Source: Liquidambar formosana (taxonomy: Eukaryota; Streptophyta; Magnoliopsida; Saxifragales; Altingiaceae). From it: 64,000 nucleotides of DNA. The stretch spans positions 18,971,133-19,035,132 of the forward strand of contig CM077833.1 of the NCBI GenBank assembly GCA_039720395.1, written 5' to 3'. This document shows positions 58,901-64,000 of the stretch, one piece after another. The translations under genes and the position numbers were made by a program. The notes under the pieces were generated by a model. It saw only the letters and a program-made list of their open reading frames with translations. It had not been told where the DNA came from and did not search any database. The stretch's first letter is position 1. Each line of letters starts with the position of its first letter.

Positions 58901-60254
58901 CAATATGAGTCTTCGATTGAGTGCTATAAAAACATTGAGAATTTTAAACCAAGTTATTCCACCCTTCATCATTTAAAAATTAGATTTTTGAATACCCAGC
59001 TTATGAATTTTGCCCTAATTTGATATAGGGATTTTTGTGTTCAACATCAAACAATCTAGCCCTAAAGTGGAAATCGTGTGTTTTTTTTTTTTTTTTTTTC
59101 GTGTGGGCAAAATGAATATGAATCTAACATATTCTACATCCCATTGTCGATTGTCATTTGATAACTTAATACGAGAGGCTGAATCACGCTGCAAAATGAT
59201 GAATAGATGTCTTGATCTTCACTTGATAACTTAATACGAAGGCCGAGACACCTCTCCAGCACTAGCGGCAGCAAACGATTGGATTGCATTTGGTCCAAAT
59301 GGTTTCTTCAGAGGTTGGAGCAACTAGTTGAAGCCTTGAAGCTTGAATCTTGCTAGGTACAAGATTCACAAGCGTTCAAAATAGTGAGTGGTGTTTTCTT
59401 GAATCTCGGCTAGATTTGGGGGTTTCTTTCAAGTTATACCGTATTTGGGTGTAAATAATACACGAATAAAAGGTGAACACCTCACTCGGCCGCTGGAGTA
59501 GGTCTATGGGGTCTATTATATAGAAGAACTCGTGTGTGTATATATATATATATATATAAAATTTGGTTGACAGATTGGTTTTCAGTTGTGGATCTAACTA
59601 AATGGGTAAGGTGGTCCAGTTTTGATTGGTTGTTTCGGACCTACCCCAGTTGGTTTTTAGTTGTGGATCTAACTAATGGGTAAGGTTGTCAGGTTTTGAT
59701 TGGTTGTTCGGACCTCCCCAGCTAGCTCTACAATAATCTGACGGGGCATCTGATGTTGTGTTGTAATGAGATTGCAAGACGTTTTAATTTCCAGCTGTCA
59801 ACTTGACTGCAGTTGTTACTTTAACCAAGTGTTTGTCATTATATTACTTTTGAGTTCCTGACAATATATTCACAAAGTGTGCCATATGACCATTTACTCA
59901 TTGACGAGTTTTTAAAGTTATATTGTACGAGTTGTTCCTTGTGATTTTCAATAGTAGTCTTCTTTAAATTAAACCTTACAGATCTTTAACCTGGTTGGTT
60001 TCCTCATCTGTTTCTCCCAAATTTTCACCTCTGCTTGTTTTTTCCATTATTCTTGCTTGCAAGTAAGATGTGAGTTGAACTACCTCTGATTTTAATTTTT
60101 TGTTATGCTACAGGGACATCTGCATACCTATAGATTTTGCGACAATGTTTGGACATTCATCTTACAGGATGCTATCTTTAAGAATGAGGAAAACCAGGAG
60201 AATGTTGGCAGGGTTAAAATTGTGGCATGCGATTCAAAGCTGCTCACACAATGA
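40904..60254 (+). CDS. TFIIA-S: transcription initiation factor TFIIA gamma (small) subunit, three coding exons
   Basis: Exons 40904-41032 (43 codons), 41143-41193 (17 codons) and 60114-60254 (46 codons plus stop), all phase 0 with GT/AG junctions. The 106-aa product is exactly the plant TFIIA-gamma length. Residues 1-50 form the four-helix-bundle part (MATFELYRRSTIGMCLTETL) and the C-terminal 50 the beta-barrel part (TYRFCDNVWTFILQDA). It pairs with the TFIIA alpha/beta subunit to stabilise TBP on promoters in the nucleus. Residue 39 is Val, the residue changed to Glu in the rice xa5 resistance allele, so this is the common form. Intron 1 is 110 bp. Intron 2 is 18,920 bp and full of mobile elements. 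No other candidate third exon is seen nearer. Confidence 0.93.
41194..42149. other. start of the giant TFIIA-gamma intron, no element recognised
   Basis: GTAAGC donor at 41194 followed by ordinary intron-like sequence. No gene or clear repeat found. Confidence 0.6.
42150..43985. mobile_element. inverted-repeat (foldback-like) element in the TFIIA-gamma intron
   Basis: The left arm 42170-42400 matches the reverse complement of 43740-43960, for example TTTTTGGCAAGAGGGAGAAT against TTTTTGGCAAAAAGGAAAAT. An inner pair also matches: CTTTGTCCATGGGTTTCC near 42847 and GGAAATCCATGGACAAAG near 43291. Within the right half, GGACAACGCC and GTAGTTGTTGGGTT recur in direct orientation. The ends and target duplication could not be set. 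A minus open frame of 84 codons (43573-43827) may be remnant coding sequence. Confidence 0.6.
43986..45777. other. intron stretch without recognised content
   Basis: No gene, repeat or element boundary recognised. An 87-codon open frame at 45090 has no known motif. Confidence 0.5.
45778..45900 (+). pseudogene. stray copy of TFIIA-gamma exon 1 plus start of intron 1
   Basis: CATTGGACGAGATGGTTTAG and the following 90 bases match 40957-41062: the second half of exon 1, across the splice donor and about 30 bases into intron 1. Differences include a stop codon at the GGTTCAGAG position. Because intron sequence is included, it is a DNA duplication and not a retrocopy. Confidence 0.85.
45901..49724. 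other. intron stretch with low-complexity tracts
   Basis: A run of about 25 G lies at 47025-47050. CAGGGCGGACCCATG near 47104 and CAGGGGTGAACCC near 46705 resemble ends of common plant hAT-type elements, but no partner end was found. 48460-48640 is purine-rich. No gene recognised; open frames here lack motifs. Confidence 0.45.
49725..49930 (-). mobile_element. tRNA-derived SINE
   Basis: On the minus strand the head reads GCGGTAGCTATGTTGGCAAG (A-box), followed by a GGAGGC stem and AGTTCGACTCTTGC (B-box). The body runs to CCTCATTATAAAAAAGGG at about 49725. Spacing of A and B boxes fits a tRNA-derived retroposon. Confidence 0.7.
49931..50849. other. intron stretch without recognised content
   Basis: No gene or element recognised. 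Ends in a TA-rich run at 50833-50846 next to the inverted-repeat structure. Confidence 0.5.
51533..51736. repeat. hairpin at the centre of the inverted-repeat element
   Basis: AATCAGATCCCTAAAAACG on the left pairs with CGTTTTTAGGGATTTGACTC on the right. Pairing continues through TTTTGCTCATA / ATGAGCAAAAT, TGCCTAAAAAG / CTTTTTAGGCA and GGCCACTA / TAGTGGCC, a nearly complete 200-bp hairpin. Confidence 0.85.
51836..52190 (+). repeat. 5' LTR of element I
   Basis: 355 bp from TGATGGGGACAACAG to TTGTCCTGCATCA. It contains TCTATATAAAGGCT (TATA-like, about 52008-52021). Confidence 0.88.
52194..52205 (+). promoter_or_regulatory. primer-binding site of element I (initiator Met tRNA)
   Basis: TGGTATCAGAGC three bases inside the 5' LTR, the same primer type as the copia element at the left of the window. 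The equivalent site of element II is at 57542-57553 on the minus strand. Confidence 0.92.
52206..53270 (+). other. leader region of element I, GC-rich, origin unknown
   Basis: CACCATCACC- and GCC-rich DNA with overlapping Pro/His/Ser-rich open frames in all three frames, which points to composition rather than one protein. A (CT)n run lies at 52938-52960. It may be captured host sequence, but none is recognised. The matching part of element II is 56450-57537. Confidence 0.5.
53271..54430 (+). pseudogene. PDS5-like cohesin cofactor fragment in element I
   Basis: Conceptual translation over several frames matches the N-terminal HEAT-repeat region of plant PDS5 proteins: SMQDALRPAMSALIAP, CEILRITAPTHPYNDEQIRE, ENVAKTRLCLEMLDLECDAL, MEAILTMVLEES and DKLKPYLMEAVKSLG. 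PDS5 binds cohesin and regulates sister-chromatid cohesion. The segment is intronless although plant PDS5 genes have many introns, so it came through an RNA intermediate. It is broken by frameshifts near 53520 and 53840 and a stop near 54043. Downstream of the HEAT part is a Ser/Thr-rich tail ending near the 3' LTR. Confidence 0.85.
54462..55017 (+). repeat. 3' LTR of element I with an internal triplication
   Basis: A 556-bp LTR whose 3' part holds three copies of a 90-bp unit (about 54735-55008; junctions at TCCTGGTTTTGCTTC near 54829 and 54919). The 5' LTR and the LTRs of element II have one copy, so the triplication arose in this LTR alone, or was lost in the other. Confidence 0.9.
55154..56409 (-). 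pseudogene. PDS5-like cohesin cofactor fragment in element II
   Basis: Same captured segment as in element I, on the minus strand and less damaged. It has three open stretches: 56409-56146, 56145-55930 and 55945-55154. They are separated by a stop at about 56146 and a small deletion with frameshift near 55945. Blocks include SQLMQDALRPAMSALIAPEL, ASCICEILRITAPIPPY, VIEMFHFLIV, MEAILTMVLEESDGIAKEL and KPYLMEAMKSLGFV. The last 263-codon frame continues past the HEAT region, through the Ser-rich tail, and about 40 codons into the 3' LTR. Whether any peptide is made is unknown. Confidence 0.85.
57558..57910 (-). repeat. 5' LTR of element II
   Basis: 353 bp. On the minus strand it begins TGACGGGGACAGCAG at 57910 and ends TTGTCTTGCATCA at 57558. 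CATAA follows at 57911-57915. Confidence 0.88.
59574..59730 (+). repeat. tandem duplication, unit about 80 bp
   Basis: Two copies of a unit containing CAGTTGTGGATCTAACTAA, ATGGGTAAGG and TTTTGATTGGTTGTT, in the giant intron 400 bp before the last TFIIA-gamma exon. Confidence 0.85.
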
Positions 60255-60724
60255 GATGCCAGAGGTTGGTGATATGTTTTAATAAGGAGACTTTATCTGT
60301 TGTTAGTAAAGGGCGATGGTGACGAGGAAAAAAAGTGGGGAGTGAGACCAATCAATTGCGGCAGCAGCCAACTGTTTAAATTTGAATATAATTTGTAAAG
60401 CCATCAACCTTGACAACTAGAATTATTTGATGTTTCTTCGAGGGTGCTGTATGCATATTTGATAATTCTTCTTTCTTCATTTTTTTTTTTTTTTTAATTT
60501 TAATTATGAAATATCTTGGGACATTGATGAGGAATTAAGTGCTCAAATTATGGAAAGCATGAAATGATAAACAGCAAACATGAGCAAACATGAACTCTTG
60601 CGGTCATGCTTTACAACAGGACATTGTTATACAGTTGCTAAGCATTCAAGCTACATTCTTTATGGTGATACCCATGCATATGCGATACTCCAAAACATGA
60701 TTTTACATTGACATGTTGCAAATA

Positions 60725-60768
<44 letters not shown>

Positions 60769-61729
60769 TTTTTTTTTAATTTTTGGGGAAAAGGCAGGTG
60801 TTGTTTATTCCCCTTCCAGTAAATAAGTTTCTGATGATCCAGTGTATCTGGACATCTTATAAATTGCTTGAGGTGTAAGAATCACTCTAAGATTTCTTCA
60901 TATATCACATAGAAAGTTAGAAACATCAATGGCGCTCATGTTTAGCTTTCTGCTTTTAAATTTTTTATATTGTACAATACGGTACATCATGTGAAGTGTA
61001 AGAAGTGAAGAGTGAATTGCTAATATAAAAGGCTTAGGGCTTGTTTGGTTCTCCAATTCGAAATTAAGGGTTTGTTTGGGAACTTCAAAAACTGGATCAG
61101 ATTAGGTCTAATCCATAACTGTTATCTAGTTTTTAAATAAACCAATTGACCGTTGGTTTGAAAAAAACTGTGTTTATGCCTTATTTTCAAAACAAAGTTG
61201 AACTGTTTAGAAATAAAAAGAGACTTACCAAATAGTATGAAAACAAAATTGGCTAGACTTATTCTTAGTTGGTCAGGTTTTCAAGTTTGCTAAATAGCTC
61301 TTAAATAATTTAAGAAATTTTACATAGTATTGAAAGTAGATTCCATCATATTGAATTAATAAATTTAAGAAAATAATGGTTATCATCACAAATAAAAGTG
61401 GCAATTCAAAATAGTGGTATTTCATGAATTTCTTAAAAATGATGTTACAACATCAATTATAGTAATAACTATAACATTTTATAATATTCTATTTTAATGT
61501 AATAGATTTATGCCTTCAACCCTACGTAAAAATTCTAGAATTATTTAATTTTGAATTTGAAAACTAAACAATCTCTCATTCATTGCATGGTTTTTCTACA
61601 AGGTCGTTTGTTTTTGTACAAGGTCGTTCAAGATTCCCTGATGCATAAAAGGCTTATTCTTTGCATGGTTTTTGTACAAGGACGTTGAGGTGTTTAATTA
61701 TTAGAATCATTGGTTGTTTAATGATTAGA
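60255..61729. other. TFIIA-gamma 3' UTR and flank
   Basis: The first few hundred bases after the stop are probably 3' UTR; the polyadenylation site cannot be fixed. A (CT)n run lies at 60728-60762. 61370-61535 is a dispersed repeat related to 27170-27340, ending in the shared words ATTTATGCCTTCAAC. Confidence 0.55.
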
Positions 61730-61936
61730 ATATTTTGTTTTGGAACCTGCACCTCATGGAGCTGAAGGTCTCGAGTTCCAAGTTCGACTTCTCCCATGAG
61801 GTTAGCCACCAATTTGGGATTTCGGACCTTAATTGATCTCCAATGGGCAGTATTCTTACTTGTGTCCGAGGATTTCTTATTTTTCTTGATAACTTAGATT
61901 TATGGTCTGATACCTTGTTTGCACCCAAAAAAAAAA
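61730..61936 (+). mobile_element. possible SINE or other retroposon
   Basis: A 200-bp segment ends in TTGCACCC followed by 14 A, as in a retroposon tail. GTTCCAAGTTCGAC near 61776 is B-box-like, but no good A-box was found. Listed with low certainty. Confidence 0.35.
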
Positions 61937-62756
61937 AAAATCTCATCTAGTGCTAGCTAAATCTGTCTTGAACTAGGATGGGTATCCTGCTAACTGGGTA
62001 GACATGTTGGTTTTTGGTTGGCCCTTAGTTAAAAAAAAGAAAAAAACTAAAAAAAGGGCCCTATATTGGGTTGGGTGAATTGGACCTATTCTTGCCAACT
62101 CTCGAATTACTAATCTCGTGTTGTGTATTAGTTTGCATAGTGTTCTAACTAGTGGGGCATCCAGGAATTTATCCTGGGGCGATTTTCTTTGGATGTAATT
62201 ATTTAATTTTTTTTCTTTCTAACTCTATAAATTAAATAATCATTTGAAGTAACCTTCTTTATATAATAAAAATTAACAAAAACAAAGAAAATTGTTTAAA
62301 CTTAATAATTAACACAAAAACTTAAATATTCATTAATAATATATATATATATATATATTTGATGAAATAATATATGTATTAAACCAAAAAGGGGCATAGC
62401 CCAAGGGCAGGAGACATAACTTGAGTAAAACATAGGTAAAAGACTAAGAGTTATTTATATAAAGGGGGAAAAAAGGAAAAAGAGAAGAGTAGAGGGGTCA
62501 ATATAAAATTAGTGGGGTAAAAAATATATTTTAGAGGGGCCATATTTAAAAATATAAGCAAATATATATCCTAAAAAAAAAATTCCAATGAGTGAGGGGG
62601 TCAACTACCCCTTGGCACCCTCCCTCCACCCCTGGAACTTCTAAGCTTCAATTGGCAACTTGACCATGGATGGTTTACTCGACTACGCTCGGTTGTCATT
62701 ACATTAGACTTTTGAGAGCTAGTGGTTGGATTGCCCTTATGGAGAACAAATCTTAG
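61937..62756. other. gene-free stretch, possible decayed hAT-type element
   Basis: The segment between GGGGCATCCAGGAATTTATC (62154) and CCCTCCACCCCTGG (62622-62635) has weakly inverted, CAGGGG-type ends like a common plant hAT derivative. The match is poor. A (TA)n run lies at 62339-62360. Confidence 0.35.
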
Positions 62757-63020
62757 GTATGTTTCTTAGAAGTTATCATTTTGATTCCTTATAATTATCC
62801 TGATTGATTGAACAGTCAAATTTTAGGTGTGTTTGTTTCTTAGAAATCATCATTTCAATTCTTTGTAATTATTCTTGTCAATATAAGTATGGGGCATCTC
62901 ACATAAGTCGTTAGAGGAGATGTGTGCTTCTCAAAGATCATCGTTTCGACCTCTCGTAATTATCCTTGCCAATATAGGTATGAGGCATCTTACACAAGTT
63001 GTTAGAGGAGATGATTAATC
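62757..63020 (+). repeat. imperfect tandem repeat, four units
   Basis: Units contain TTTCTTAGAAATCATCATTT, GTAATTATTCTTGTCAATAT and, in the last two, AGTTGTTAGAGGAGATG. Spacing is about 60-100 bp. No known element. Confidence 0.7.
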
Positions 63021-63065
63021 TGAGTTGAAATTGAACGGAAGTAAGGTTTAGAATATCCTCTAACG

Positions 63066-63103
<38 letters not shown>

Positions 63104-63444
63104 GGAGGGAGGGCAGGGAGGGCAGGGAAGGGGGGGGGGGGGGGGGGGGGGGGAGGTTGTGGTTAGAGTAATGTTAAAATGTCCCGTGTTTGTGTGAGCT
63201 GTGTTATGCTATTGTTTTTCTTTTCCTTTGACCAAAAAGAAAAATTACGATGTGACCCCAGTGGCAAGAATTACCACTTTAACGAAGGATGCTCAAAACA
63301 ATTCCTAAATCACCATCTCCAATAAATGCCGTTGATTTATTGTTTAAATTATAAGATTGTAATTAATTTGAGAAGTGATTATTTTATTTTGGAAAAATAA
63401 ATGTCATATTAGTTGGTAAATAAATTTGGTAGAGGTAGCATAAC

Positions 63445-63480
<36 letters not shown>

Positions 63481-64000
63481 ATATCTATTCTATACTACCT
63501 ATAAAAAGATGAATGTAAGAAAAACTTTTGATTGACTAATATACCCTCATTTTAATTTTTAAATACACAACTACCCACCCTTCTGTATATATAAGAAATA
63601 TAGTAATTTTAAAACACATACCTTAATATATAAAACACAAATAGGAATTCAAAAGAAATGGAAACTATAATTCCTATATAATAAATAGAAATATATAGGA
63701 ATATGGAAATTATAATTCTAAAACACATACCTTAATATATTCTAAAACACATACCTTAATATATAAAACACAAATAGACAGAGCCAAAATTCCACTTTCT
63801 CCATCAAGAGTAGCTGTGACTTCTCCCTTCTCTGGTTAACGGTGACTTCTCCCTCCTCTGGTTAATGGCGACTTCTTCATTCTCTGGTAAGTTTTGCTCT
63901 ACAAATTGTATATATATATATATGTGGTATTGTTAGAGAACTGCAAATTATATATATATATATAGTACTGTTAGAGAATAAGTTTGATTTTTGATGAAAT
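63021..64000. other. right end: microsatellites and gene-free DNA
   Basis: A (GA)n then G-run compound tract at 63070-63153, (TA)n at 63449-63478 and 63910-63922, and a 26-bp unit (GTGACTTCTCCCTTCTCTGG) three times at 63818-63893. The last unit contains an ATG followed by a GTAAGT donor, a weak hint of a first exon of a gene to the right. Confidence 0.5.

Larger units (their letters stand above)
50850..59531. mobile_element. long inverted-repeat element with nested LTR retrotransposons
   Basis: The outer arms 50850-51530 and 57916-59531 are reverse complements: GAATTCTTCTATATA against TATATAGAAGAACTC at the tips, and CATAGACCTACT, CCGGAGAGGTGTCTTGG and GGAAATCATGGTTAATGAGC further in. The right arm has about 900 extra bases (58130-59060). 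At the centre is a short hairpin (51533-51736), interrupted at its right end by the LTR pair. Both tips abut TA-rich DNA, so the target duplication cannot be read. This could be a Mutator-like or foldback element; superfamily unknown. Confidence 0.75.

Overview
This is a 64-kb piece of nuclear DNA from a flowering plant. The evidence is spliceosomal introns with plant-type junctions, plant LTR retrotransposons and MITEs, tRNA-derived SINEs, a plant family-PL4 rhamnogalacturonate lyase, a TPD1-like secreted cysteine-rich protein and the general transcription factor TFIIA-gamma. The high load of nested repeats and one 18.9-kb intron suggest a large, repeat-rich genome, probably a woody eudicot. 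The species cannot be named from the sequence.

Region 1-15982 is a three-level nest. The oldest layer is a minus-strand Ty1/copia element whose 5' LTR (right end) is split by a 9.5-kb gypsy-type element (5926-15473, target duplication GATTC). That element has 1519-bp LTRs and a gag but no pol. Its gag is split by an oppositely oriented solo LTR of the same family (10966-12478, target duplication CTTAG).

Region 15983-35008 is a rhamnogalacturonate lyase (RGL) cluster. It holds a 3-exon tail (copy A, 16344-17720), a diverged 3-exon tail (copy B, 18584-20113), a decayed exon 8-9 fragment (24901-25210) and a nearly complete 15-exon gene (copy C, 27829-34476) carrying two 1-base frameshifts. Copies A and C lie in a shared block of about 2.25 kb. 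The copia element sits in intron 12 of copy A, so the missing upstream exons of A may lie left of the window. A two-exon TPD1-like gene (22736-24217, minus) lies between B and C.

Region 35254-40600 has a small two-exon gene of unknown function (minus), a 1.6-kb Mutator-like element with long terminal inverted repeats and a 10-bp target duplication (36494-38078), and SINE-rich intergenic DNA.

Region 40904-60254 is one TFIIA-gamma gene of three coding exons (106 aa). Its second intron is 18,920 bp. That intron holds a hairpin repeat, a stray copy of the gene's own exon 1, a SINE and an 8.7-kb inverted-repeat structure. Inside the latter are two roughly 3-kb non-autonomous LTR retrotransposons of one family, in opposite orientation and nested in each other. 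Both carry an intronless fragment of the cohesin-regulator gene PDS5. This pair is the most unusual thing in the window: an LTR element that appears to have captured a host chromatin gene, arranged so that the TFIIA-gamma pre-mRNA would contain a PDS5-like hairpin. The last 3.7 kb is repeat-rich DNA without a recognisable gene.
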